From NCBI GenBank assembly GCA_045122895.1, contig JBGVIE010000008.1, positions 1 through 64,000 on the forward strand: a stretch of DNA of 64,000 nucleotides, in the 5' to 3' direction. Made by a program: the position numbers and the translations under genes. The notes under the pieces were generated by a model. The model saw only the letters and a program-made list of their open reading frames with translations. It searched no databases and was not told the DNA's origin. This document shows positions 55,601 to 62,978 of this stretch, one piece after another (positions within the stretch are counted from its first letter, which is position 1; every line of letters starts with the position of its first letter). The stretch comes from RGIG1934 sp045122895. Its GTDB lineage: Bacteria; Bacillota; Clostridia; Lachnospirales; Lachnospiraceae.

Positions 55601-56192
55601 TGTCTGAAACCGATAAAGTAACATTGTTTTTTTTCTTAATTCCCACTAAGAATTCTTCGAGTGCCTGTTTCTTATCTTTTGAATTGATTACTCCATCATA
55701 AAGTGCCTGACCATACAAGTCATCTCTTAAGAAAATATCCTTAAATTCCGGCGAAATAAAAATCTTTATCGCTTCCTCGTAGTCATTTTTCATAAGTCCC
55801 GCAAACTGGAATAAGTCGTTTATTTCTCCAACTGAAACATTTATCTTTGGACACACAACTTTAAAGGAGTACCTTAGTATTCCTTCTCCTCCATCGCTTA
55901 CCACACAGAACTTACCATCAACTTTATCGCCTTCATTTAAAACTTCTGCATCTACCTCATACCTGATTACAATATCACTGCCAACAAACTGTCTGTTAAT
56001 AATTCTTACTGAGCGATTAGTAGTGTATACTACTCCTTTTATTTTTCTTAAATCGTCCGTTTTAATATTAAAGCTTCCCTCATACAGACTTCCTGCCGCG
56101 ACTTCGGCTTCAATCTCACTCTCTGTAAAGTCGATAACTGAGCCGTTATATTCTATTATACCTCTTGATAGTTTTCCTACCAGTTCCTTCAT
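52632..56192 (-). CDS. 1186-residue protein of unknown function (DUF5717-like)
   Basis: Very large soluble protein with no signal peptide. The first ~300 residues are beta-rich (possible Ig-like or sandwich domains), residues ~300-1000 are helical repeats resembling TPR/HEAT arrays, and the last ~150 are beta-rich again (TSPDCEVYIHYNTEKG, PIFYGENIRYYIT). I recall a Lachnospiraceae family (DUF5717) of this length; unverified. Starts 5 nt after rarA and precedes the Hsp70-like gene by 20 nt. Confidence 0.78.
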   Translation of the reverse strand: MKELVGKLSRGIIEYNGSVIDFTESEIEAEVAAGSLYEGSFNIKTDDLRKIKGVVYTTNRSVRIINRQFVGSDIVIRYEVDAEVLNEGDKVDGKFCVVSDGGEGILRYSFKVVCPKINVSVGEINDLFQFAGLMKNDYEEAIKIFISPEFKDIFLRDDLYGQALYDGVINSKDKKQALEEFLVGIKKKNNVTLSVSDSNREYVNLTQPNSDVVVISKDVAGYVDIKVDVRGDFITNCKTRITSDDFAGSNYEYKYLIDTDRLHDGMNYGTIIFQTVFQSLTLQISVDNTHDYSVEKREVKKCIRRLMKMYIDFRCRRYTADVWSEKSLSIIERARGFDDSYDFLKLIQAQIYLTRNKEAEAAWLLDSVANNILDNVDDNLELYCYYLYVRTLQRRDHVMTNDIFLKIKSYYDGGYDSWRILWILLYLDNSYESNVSLKVARIKEQFNKGCYSPLMYYEAINVFNKQPQLLRVINDFELQVLMFGCKYEIIEEKLAIHVAELALLEKNFRPIMFKVLTYFYDMFGKKEILNAICSVLIRSNITGSKYFKWYAEGVKRELNLTRLYEYYMFTISDRSMELLPNIIYMYFVYNGNLLFHRESYLYANIIHNKEKIPNIYKNYKANMERFALDNLSRGNMNRNLAIVYREFLQGSVIKDEIAKNLPHILATHELICDNKNMCKVIVIHKEIASEKVYVLRDGIANIEIFTEDAIVMAEDMEGNRHFKTVNFAIRKLLDNNSLMSMCEGKCDDDIYYVAAITEQFLKYHNSSGNTINTFKNIMQMDRFRYSFKKSIMKDIIDYYYENYDGDELDDYLKSIDLDEIDLESRIKVIELLIMRGLYEESYEAVKNYGYVQMAPGKLLKLVSRYLVLVSSESDELLTELAAFAFVKGKYNESTLSYLCENYNGITKDMIEIWKAGIDYSVESRDLEERLIAQILFSRAHTGYLVDIFDSYEKKGANETVKKAYYFYVSYNYFVKEKPVNDKFFIQLERELLIQAKSHDILHELCKIAYLRYVCDLKEPQKKQIDLSRKLLVDMSDKNINFEFFKRFGKWFEIPDSVAMKAVIEYRTSPDCEVYIHYNTEKGAVSDHYERSQMESKFKGIYTKELPIFYGENIRYYITEENLRGTNITESENYYLGDDIVCVNNTAYGMINDILRCMDMKEETTVRELTKEYYINLNVAKKAFDIL

Positions 56193-56197
56193 CCCGG

Positions 56198-57526
56198 TTA
56201 TACCTCTTCATCTTTATTAATATATTTGAAATACTCTTTAATCTCTCTCTCATATCCATTATCCGTAGGAGTATAAAATATTCTGTCTTTAAGCTCGTCC
56301 GGAAGATATTGCTGTTTTACATAGTGCTTATCATAATCATGTGCATATTTATATCCGACACCGTGGTTTAATTCCTCTGCTCCCTTATACGAACCAACCT
56401 TAAGATATGATGGTATATCATAAGTTTTCTCTTTCTCTACAACTCTCAGTGCCTCGTTAATGGCATTGTAAGCTGAATTGCTCTTTGGTGCGCTTGCCAC
56501 ATATATCGCCGCCTGTGCAAGTGGTATTCTTGCCTCCGGCATACCAAGCTGATGAACAGCCTGTGCACACGCTACTGCCACCTTCAATGCCAGTGGATCT
56601 GCAAGCCCTACATCTTCTGCAGCACATATCATTATTCGTCTCGCAATGAATGTAACACTTTCCCCCGCATACAACATTCTTGCCAGATAATAAACTGCTG
56701 CCTGGGGATCTGAACCTCGCATACTCTTTATAAAAGCTGAAATAGTATCATAATGATTGTCACCATCTTTGTCATACAATACATTTCTTCTCTGAATGCA
56801 TTCAGATGCCACTTCTGTAGTAATCCTTATCTTCCCATCTTCACCTGGAGCAGTAGTGAGCACACCAAGCTCAACTGCGTTGAGTGCACATCTGGCATCA
56901 CCGTTTGATGCATCCGCAAGAAAATTAACCGCATCGTCATCGATTACTGCACCATAAGCACCAAGACCCTTTTTCTCATCTGTCACCGCTCTTATAATCA
57001 ATTTCTTAATATCATCTGCATCCAGCGGCTTTAATTCAAACACTGCCGACCTTGATATCAAAGCCCTGTTAACTTCAAAATATGGATTCTCTGTTGTAGC
57101 CCCAATTAACACAACAGTCCCATCCTCAACAAACGGGAGTAAATAATCCTGCTGCGCCTTATTAAATCTATGTATCTCATCCACGAACAGAATAGTCTTT
57201 CTTCCATACATAGAATAATTGTCCTTTGCCTTTGCAACCACCTCTTCCATATCCTTCTTGCCCGAGACTGTTGCATTAAGCTGTGTAAATTCACCCTTAG
57301 TAGTCGCAGCAATCACCTTGGCAAGTGTGGTCTTACCGGTTCCCGGAGGTCCGAAGAAAATAATAGACTTAAATTTGTCTGCTTTTATCGCCCTGTATAA
57401 AAGCTTATCCCTGCCTATTATGTGCTCCTGCCCAACCACCTCCTCAAGTGTTTCCGGTCTCATTCTTGAAGCAAGTGGCGACTCCTTTTGTGTGTTAGTT
57501 GTACGCATATATTCAAACAAATCCAT
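56198..57526 (-). CDS. rarA: Replication-associated recombination protein RarA (MgsA)
   Basis: About 442 residues. AAA+ ATPase with Walker A GPPGTGKTTL, Walker B FVDEIHRFNK, sensor regions, and the C-terminal tetramerisation domain (AGESVTFIARRIMICAAEDVG in parts). Clamp-loader relative acting at stalled forks. The family start MDLFEYMR is used (57526); an in-frame ATG at 57559 lies nearer to a TATAAT. Likely co-transcribed with the unknown cluster. Confidence 0.93.
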   Translation of the reverse strand: MDLFEYMRTTNTQKESPLASRMRPETLEEVVGQEHIIGRDKLLYRAIKADKFKSIIFFGPPGTGKTTLAKVIAATTKGEFTQLNATVSGKKDMEEVVAKAKDNYSMYGRKTILFVDEIHRFNKAQQDYLLPFVEDGTVVLIGATTENPYFEVNRALISRSAVFELKPLDADDIKKLIIRAVTDEKKGLGAYGAVIDDDAVNFLADASNGDARCALNAVELGVLTTAPGEDGKIRITTEVASECIQRRNVLYDKDGDNHYDTISAFIKSMRGSDPQAAVYYLARMLYAGESVTFIARRIMICAAEDVGLADPLALKVAVACAQAVHQLGMPEARIPLAQAAIYVASAPKSNSAYNAINEALRVVEKEKTYDIPSYLKVGSYKGAEELNHGVGYKYAHDYDKHYVKQQYLPDELKDRIFYTPTDNGYEREIKEYFKYINKDEEV

Positions 57527-57609
57527 AGCTAAATAATCTCGCCTTTCATCAAATCGCATAATTATTGATATTATACCACAGTCATACGATTATTTCAGTA
57601 ACTATTTGC

Positions 57610-57747
57610 AACTGTTCAGAGCTAAGCATATTTTTACATTTAAACGTGATGAATGCTTGCATTCGTGAACGTTTAAATGTAAAAATATATTTGGCGGATA
57701 CGCCACACCGAGAAAACGACAGTTTTCGAGGTTAGCTCTGAACAGTT
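57610..57747 (-). repeat. Multi-hairpin element, copy 2
   Basis: Outer arms AACTGTTCAGAGCTA (57610-57624) / TAGCTCTGAACAGTT (57733-57747). Inside: a perfect 20-bp arm pair (57628-57647 with 57669-57688) capped by GAATGCTTGCATTC, then TGGCG-GATA-CGCCA, the core ACCGAG, AAAAC-GACA-GTTTT and CGAGGTTA. Same order of parts and core as copy 1 at 24498, with unrelated arm sequences. It starts 5 nt after the stop of the ABC ATPase gene and so forms its 3' region. Confidence 0.82.
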
Positions 57748-57751
57748 ACAA

Positions 57752-58522
57752 TTATTTTATTAATCTAAGTCCAAGTTTATCTGAATATTCGCTAAAAATG
57801 TTTTTCTCAATATGATACAGTCTGCTTATAAAATCAAGTGTAAATACTTCTTCTATCCCGGCGAACTTAATCACTTCTCCTTTGTCCACACAAATCACCT
57901 TATCCGCAATAATTCTTACAAGCTCAAGCTCATGAAGTGACATCACAACTGTCATTCCACTATCTGCCATATCCTTTAAAATCTCTAATATCTCTATTTT
58001 GTGCTTTATGTCAAGAAAAGAAGTTGGCTCATCAAGGACTATTATGTCCGGTTTCTGGCAAATAGCCATTGCCAGCTTAATCTTTTGCTTCTGTCCGTCA
58101 CTTATCCTTGAAAAATCTTCATTCTTTAAATCATATGCGTTTACCATTTTTAATGCTTTTTCTATCTCTGCTCTATCCTCCATACCAAGTGTACCGAATT
58201 TGTTTGTATATGGATATCTCCCCTGACTTACAATATCGTAACAGCTTGTCATATCTACACTTATTCTGTCAGTGGACACATACGCCATAGTCTTTGCAAG
58301 CTCTGTCTGATGAATACTATCAATATCCGCATCAAGAATTTTAATATCACCACTTATTCTTTTCAACTGCTTTGTAATGCTCTTTAAAATAGTTGATTTA
58401 CCGGCTCCGTTAGGACCGATAAGCGCTACTATTTCACCTTTTTGTATATCGATATTTATATTCTTTATTATTGTTTTTTTTCCATATCCTACTTCTAAAT
58501 CAGACGTGTTAATTCTAATCAT
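57752..58522 (-). CDS. ABC transporter ATPase (BtuD/FecE type)
   Basis: 256 residues. Walker A GPNGAGKST, Q-loop, Walker B IIVLDEPTSF and H-loop SLHELEL. The ABC signature is unusual: RISDGQKQK in place of LSGGQ-R. Energises import of a corrinoid, haem or iron-siderophore. Six nt after the permease gene; last gene of the riboswitch locus. Confidence 0.92.
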   Translation of the reverse strand: MIRINTSDLEVGYGKKTIIKNINIDIQKGEIVALIGPNGAGKSTILKSITKQLKRISGDIKILDADIDSIHQTELAKTMAYVSTDRISVDMTSCYDIVSQGRYPYTNKFGTLGMEDRAEIEKALKMVNAYDLKNEDFSRISDGQKQKIKLAMAICQKPDIIVLDEPTSFLDIKHKIEILEILKDMADSGMTVVMSLHELELVRIIADKVICVDKGEVIKFAGIEEVFTLDFISRLYHIEKNIFSEYSDKLGLRLIK

Positions 58523-58528
58523 TTTTCC

Positions 58529-59530
58529 CTACTTAACTCCTGAATTTCTCTTTATCATAATAACAATAACAATCGGTGCACCAAAAACTGCTGTAATTGT
58601 ACTTATACTCATCTCTGTCGGTGCAAACACTGTTCTTGCTATCAAATCACACATAAGACAAAACGATGCACCTGCCAGAAATGACGCCGGTATAATTGTT
58701 GACGCTTTTGATGTCTTAAACATATTTCTCACAATATGAGGAACCGCAATTCCCACAAAGGACACAGGTCCTGCAAATGCTGTAACTGTGGATGACAATA
58801 TACTTGATAATACCACAAGCATAACTCTGAGAAGTGAAACATTTACTCCAAGACTTTTGGCATAACTTTCCCCAAGCTGGTATGCTCCTATCGGCTTTGA
58901 AATCATCATAGACAGGATAACTCCCAATATGACAGCTACAGCTATAACTTTTACATTGTCCATTGTAATCCCCGAAAAACTTCCAAGTGACCAGTTGTGA
59001 AGATTTACAATATTTGAATCATCTGCAAAGGTTACAAGGAAATCTGTTATCGCATTGCAGATATATCCAATCATAACACCACAGATAATTAACGTCGAGA
59101 CTGTGGTGACTTTTCCTGATATAATCAAAATAAACAAAACTGATATCATAGAGCCAATAAACGCTGCAATAATCATAGTTGCACTGTCAACCTTAAGTCC
59201 GTTATCAATAAAATATATCATAACGAAAGCCACTGCCATCTTTGCTCCGTGGGATATACCAAGCACAAATGGACTTGCAATGGGATTTGCAAAGAATGTC
59301 TGTAGCAAATATCCTGAAACAGACAATGCTCCGCCAAGCAAAATGGCAGCAAGTGCTCTTGGAAGACGTATATTCATAACGATTTTTCTATGTACGCCCT
59401 CCTCGCCTTTAAAGATAATATCAACAAGTTCACTGACGCTTATCTCAACGCTGCCAAGAGAAATATTCAAAACAAAAAGCATTATTAATAGCCCTGTCAA
59501 AAAGACATACCATATTTTCTTATTTTTCAT
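58529..59530 (-). CDS. FecCD/BtuC-type ABC permease
   Basis: 333 residues with about nine to ten membrane spans; family motifs LPRALAAILLGGALSVSG, NPIASPFVLGISHGA and GPVSFVGIAVPHIVR. Homodimeric import channel. Overlaps the binding-protein gene by 11 nt and precedes the ATPase gene by 6 nt. Confidence 0.94.
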   Translation of the reverse strand: MKNKKIWYVFLTGLLIMLFVLNISLGSVEISVSELVDIIFKGEEGVHRKIVMNIRLPRALAAILLGGALSVSGYLLQTFFANPIASPFVLGISHGAKMAVAFVMIYFIDNGLKVDSATMIIAAFIGSMISVLFILIISGKVTTVSTLIICGVMIGYICNAITDFLVTFADDSNIVNLHNWSLGSFSGITMDNVKVIAVAVILGVILSMMISKPIGAYQLGESYAKSLGVNVSLLRVMLVVLSSILSSTVTAFAGPVSFVGIAVPHIVRNMFKTSKASTIIPASFLAGASFCLMCDLIARTVFAPTEMSISTITAVFGAPIVIVIMIKRNSGVK

Positions 59531-60662
59531 CCTTATCCTTTACTCTAAACAAATATCTAAAATCATTATTTCCAGAAATCATATTATGCATATCAAGTAT
59601 CATATTAACAGTTCCTGTAGTCTGCTGAAACATATTTTTTGAAGTGCAGAAAACATTGTTATTCTTTACGGCAACTGAATCTTTCATCTGCGGACATTTC
59701 GTCAAAAGCTCTTCCACTGAATTTAACTCACCGTCAATTGAACTGTTATATATAAGATAATCTGCATTCATAGCTTTTTCAACAAATTCTTCCATCTGGA
59801 TATTAATTGTTGACAATGCATTTTCATTCGTCAGGTCATCAAACACATATTCTGCACCTGCAGTTTCTATCATTTTAGCAATATAATCACCTGATTTTCT
59901 GACATTAACCGCACCATTTGAGGTTACAAAAAAATATGCCACCTTAGGTCTTTCTCCCGAACTAATGCTTTCCTGAATCTCCTTAAGACTTTCCAATTGG
60001 TTTTCAAAAAATGCTTCTGCCTCTTTCTCCCTGCCAAAGAGTACACCATAAAACTTTATCCATTCAACCCTTCCTAACGGATGACCCTCCATACTTGATA
60101 ATTCAACAATAACAGGAATTCCCACCTCGTTTAGTTTATCCTTTACTCCCGGATTATGGTAAATCATAGTATTTTGAACAGCAATATCACAGTTTTTTTC
60201 AAGTAAAAGTTCAAAATCAGGCTCATTATACTTTCCTGCATAAAACATTTCACCATTATCAACCGCCTTCTTCGCTTTCTCTATACACAATTCATCATAC
60301 TTAGTTCCGGTGAATCTGACTTTATCAGTCACACCAAGCTCACAAACCAAATCCATTGCTGATGATGACACCATATACATATTCTCAATCGGCTGTTTTA
60401 CTACCACTATATCATCATCACATTCAGGTACATCCGCTCCCTGCGGCACAACTAATATATCATCACCTTTATCTACATGAATAACTCTATATCCATCTCT
60501 ATAATAATCAACGCTAAATGCTGTTGCGTATTTCAAATCCATAGAGCCTGTCTTTTCAAGCTCTTTTATCGAAACCATATCAGTATTATTTTTTTTGCAC
60601 CCGAAAAGTGCCATACAAATCATAACTATTAAAAATGTAAATATAATTTTTCTCATTCTCAT
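59520..60662 (-). CDS. Lipoprotein substrate-binding protein (BtuF/FhuD-like)
   Basis: About 380 residues. Signal peptide with lipobox MALFGC, then two lobes of the class III (cobalamin/iron) binding fold: SSAMDLVCELGVTDKV and a C-terminal IYNSSIDGELN...MFQQTTGTVNMILDMHN region. Start taken at ATG 60662, where AGGA is 7 nt upstream; ATG 60668 and 60656 are alternatives. A terminator separates it from the preceding lipoprotein gene. Confidence 0.9.
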   Translation of the reverse strand: MRMRKIIFTFLIVMICMALFGCKKNNTDMVSIKELEKTGSMDLKYATAFSVDYYRDGYRVIHVDKGDDILVVPQGADVPECDDDIVVVKQPIENMYMVSSSAMDLVCELGVTDKVRFTGTKYDELCIEKAKKAVDNGEMFYAGKYNEPDFELLLEKNCDIAVQNTMIYHNPGVKDKLNEVGIPVIVELSSMEGHPLGRVEWIKFYGVLFGREKEAEAFFENQLESLKEIQESISSGERPKVAYFFVTSNGAVNVRKSGDYIAKMIETAGAEYVFDDLTNENALSTINIQMEEFVEKAMNADYLIYNSSIDGELNSVEELLTKCPQMKDSVAVKNNNVFCTSKNMFQQTTGTVNMILDMHNMISGNNDFRYLFRVKDKDEK

Positions 60663-60676
60663 ATCCATATCCTATT

Positions 60677-60714
60677 CAAAAAAGCTGCCACAGTCATATA
60701 TGCGACAGCTTTTA
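60677..60714 (-). terminator. Terminator/attenuator between NEAT-like and BtuF-like genes
   Basis: Minus strand AAAAGCTGTCGC...GTGGCAGCTTTTTT with wobble pairs. It should lower expression of the transporter relative to cbiK unless a promoter lies hidden in the same 60 nt. Confidence 0.75.
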
Positions 60715-60723
60715 TTGTTACAT

Positions 60724-61584
60724 TTATTTTATTGTTGTTGAATCAAAGAATAATGTATATTCTATTTCATGTGGTTCACTCATTGCAACTGTATCTGCAA
60801 TAACAGGCATTCTGTAATCAAAACCAATTACAGGAATCTCAAATGTTGAGTCTCCACCTTCGTTAAGATTATTGTACTTAACATCATCAACCTTCATATA
60901 GTCATAATTCTTACTGCTCCACACTATAGTAGCAGTTGTCTTACCATCTTCTACCTTAAGCTTTGCAGGAGAAGATATGCCGGCTTTACCCGAGCCACCT
61001 TCAAGACTTACCTCGACTGTATATTCGCCATCCTTAAGACTTGAAATCTCTGCTACATTAATTACACCATCTGCATACGCATCTGTATCTAATGACTGTG
61101 CCTTAAAACAGAGCTTTCTATCATACCACTGCTCTTTCTTTGCACTAAATGCAGCTACATCTATAGCTTTATCAAGTGCTTCGACAGGTACTGTAAAAGT
61201 ATGTTCTTTGTTTTCATTTTCTACCGGAGTAATGAATGAAGCTTCATCTGCTTTTTCTGCCTCTTCACTTGTTCCCATATATATGTACTTATATCCGGTT
61301 CCACCCATTGTCATAACGGCACTCATCTGTCCAACCTTAACAGTGAGTGTACAGGCAGTGATATTAAACATTGATGAGCTTGATGCAACATCTATGGAAT
61401 ATTCACCATCTTTAAGTTTTGAAGCTTCAATCGGTTCCATACCGGCTTCTGTCACTTCCTCCTGCTTTACAGTTGCTTCTTCTGACGTAGTTGTTTCACT
61501 CTTCTTTGAATCACTACTGTTACAGGCTACCATCATCATCACACTTATGCATACGAGTGAAAGTAAATATATTTTCTTCTTCAT
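60724..61584 (-). CDS. Duplicated-domain lipoprotein, NEAT/iron-transport-associated-like
   Basis: 286 residues. Lipobox MMVACN, a Ser/Thr/Glu linker (about 22-55), then two related domains each starting LKDGEY(S/T): about 57-165 and 183-285. Beta-rich pattern with (Y)KYIYMG and YDYMKVD segments resembles NEAT-type haem/tetrapyrrole binding domains. Between exported CbiK and the ABC importer, so a surface ligand-capture role fits. Function is inferred from context. Confidence 0.75.
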   Translation of the reverse strand: MKKKIYLLSLVCISVMMMVACNSSDSKKSETTTSEEATVKQEEVTEAGMEPIEASKLKDGEYSIDVASSSSMFNITACTLTVKVGQMSAVMTMGGTGYKYIYMGTSEEAEKADEASFITPVENENKEHTFTVPVEALDKAIDVAAFSAKKEQWYDRKLCFKAQSLDTDAYADGVINVAEISSLKDGEYTVEVSLEGGSGKAGISSPAKLKVEDGKTTATIVWSSKNYDYMKVDDVKYNNLNEGGDSTFEIPVIGFDYRMPVIADTVAMSEPHEIEYTLFFDSTTIK

Positions 61585-61598
61585 TCTAGTAATCCTCT

Positions 61599-62588
61599 CT
61601 ATTTGATTTTTTCAATTGCAGACCTTGTGTGTTCTACAAAAATATCTCTAATCGCCTCTATTTCACCAAGTCCCTTTGTAATACATTCCACTTCATAACC
61701 TTCTGCTTCAAATGTCTTCTTCCATGTTCCTTCTTCATCACCTGCCATATCATTATTGGCATGGTCACCTGCCACTATCATAAGAGGCATAAGAACAACT
61801 TTCTTGTATCCTCCGGCTTTTACACCTGCCACTACATCATCAAGAGTAGGAGCAGCTTCTACAGTTCCTATGAAATAATTCTCATAACCGGCATTTGTTA
61901 ATGTATCCTGCATTTTAGGATATACCTGGTTAGAATCGGCAGTAGTACCATGTCCCATAAAACATATAGCTGTTTCTCCATTATCGTATTCCTTTGTGGC
62001 ATCCACAATAGCTTCCATCACTTTTCTAAAGTCATCATCTGATGTAAGAAGCGGTTCACCTATTACCACCTTCTCAAAGGCATCTGAATAATTAGCAATT
62101 TCATCTACTACATCCTTATACTCAAGACCGTTCATAAGATGTGTAGGCTGTACTACAAGCTTCTTAACTCCATTATTGCTGGCTCTGTCAAGTGCTTCCT
62201 TTACGTTGTCAATTGTTACATTATCCCTTCTCTTTACATGGTCAATTATTATCTGGCTAGTAAATCCTCTTCTAACTGAGTAATCTTTTCCAAACTCATC
62301 TTCGAGTCTCTGTTCAATTGCACCGATAGTTAATCTTCTGTTATCATTATAACTGGTTCCAAAAGATACTACCAACAGTTCGTTTTCTCCCATTCCATCT
62401 TCATTCCTTACTTTGTCCAGTGAAGCATCACCTGTGTTGTAATTTTCTTCCTCTTCCTGATCCTCATTAAGGTTAACTGCCTGTGTGGTGGTTGTGGTGT
62501 TTTCTTTCTTATCATCACTCTTTCCACATGACACGGCTGATGCTGCCATACATACGCACATCAATGTTACAAATAATTTCTTTCTCAT
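61599..62588 (-). CDS. cbiK: CbiK-like sirohydrochlorin cobaltochelatase, lipoprotein form
   Basis: About 329 residues. A signal peptide and lipobox ASAVSCG show it is exported and lipid-anchored, followed by an acidic linker and a class II chelatase domain: VVSFGTSYNDNRR, the His of QPTHLMNGLEY (about 165) and CFMGHGT. Cytoplasmic CbiK inserts cobalt into sirohydrochlorin; exported versions exist but their role is not known. Start ATG 62588 with AGGAGG; the longer frame to 62780 runs into the riboswitch. Confidence 0.9.
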   Translation of the reverse strand: MRKKLFVTLMCVCMAASAVSCGKSDDKKENTTTTTQAVNLNEDQEEEENYNTGDASLDKVRNEDGMGENELLVVSFGTSYNDNRRLTIGAIEQRLEDEFGKDYSVRRGFTSQIIIDHVKRRDNVTIDNVKEALDRASNNGVKKLVVQPTHLMNGLEYKDVVDEIANYSDAFEKVVIGEPLLTSDDDFRKVMEAIVDATKEYDNGETAICFMGHGTTADSNQVYPKMQDTLTNAGYENYFIGTVEAAPTLDDVVAGVKAGGYKKVVLMPLMIVAGDHANNDMAGDEEGTWKKTFEAEGYEVECITKGLGEIEAIRDIFVEHTRSAIEKIK

Positions 62589-62654
62589 TTTTTTACCTCC
62601 TACTATTATGTGAACAAACCTGTCGAACCACAAAAAGAAATAAAAAATGCACAA

Positions 62655-62692
62655 AGAAAAAAGGTCAGTATACCTGGAACGATAAACTGACA
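62655..62692 (-). terminator. Terminator of the cobalamin riboswitch
   Basis: Minus strand GTCAGTTTA-TCGTTCCAGG-TATACTGAC, then CTTTTTTC, between the aptamer and cbiK. Confidence 0.8.
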
Positions 62693-62739
62693 TAAAACAG
62701 TACGACCAATTCCTCGTGATCTGGATTCTTAATCCGGTA

Positions 62740-62926
62740 CCAACAAAGTGGCAGGTTTCCTGACTTAAAGATCTTCGCATCCATCCGTCTTCCCAAATAT
62801 CAATTCAGTGACTGTGCATACACACGTGGATATCAGCTCCCTTATCACAGTGACGAGATCGTACAGGTCTTTCACCTGTTTCCCTTTTAACCATTATATA
62901 CAAAGATATTTTGCACTAATGGCACC
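62740..62926 (-). promoter_or_regulatory. Cobalamin riboswitch
   Basis: Minus strand, in order: TTAAAAGGGAAACAGGTGAAAG, CGTCACTGTGATAAGGGAGCTG, GGGAAGACGGATG, GGATGCGAAG and AGTCAGGAAACCTGCCAC (each quoted in pieces under 20-23 bases; core B12-box is the last). A terminator and then cbiK follow. It should shut off the chelatase-transporter operon when cobalamin is plentiful. Confidence 0.93.
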
Positions 62927-62949
62927 ACCTGTTTATTCAACTGGCGTGA

Positions 62950-62978
62950 ATTATAGCATATATATTTTAAATTTACAA
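62950..62978 (-). promoter_or_regulatory. Sigma-A promoter for the cbiK operon
   Basis: Minus strand TTGTAA (62978-62973), 17-nt spacer, TATAAT (62955-62950). The -35 box overlaps the cobQ stop codon. Confidence 0.78.
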
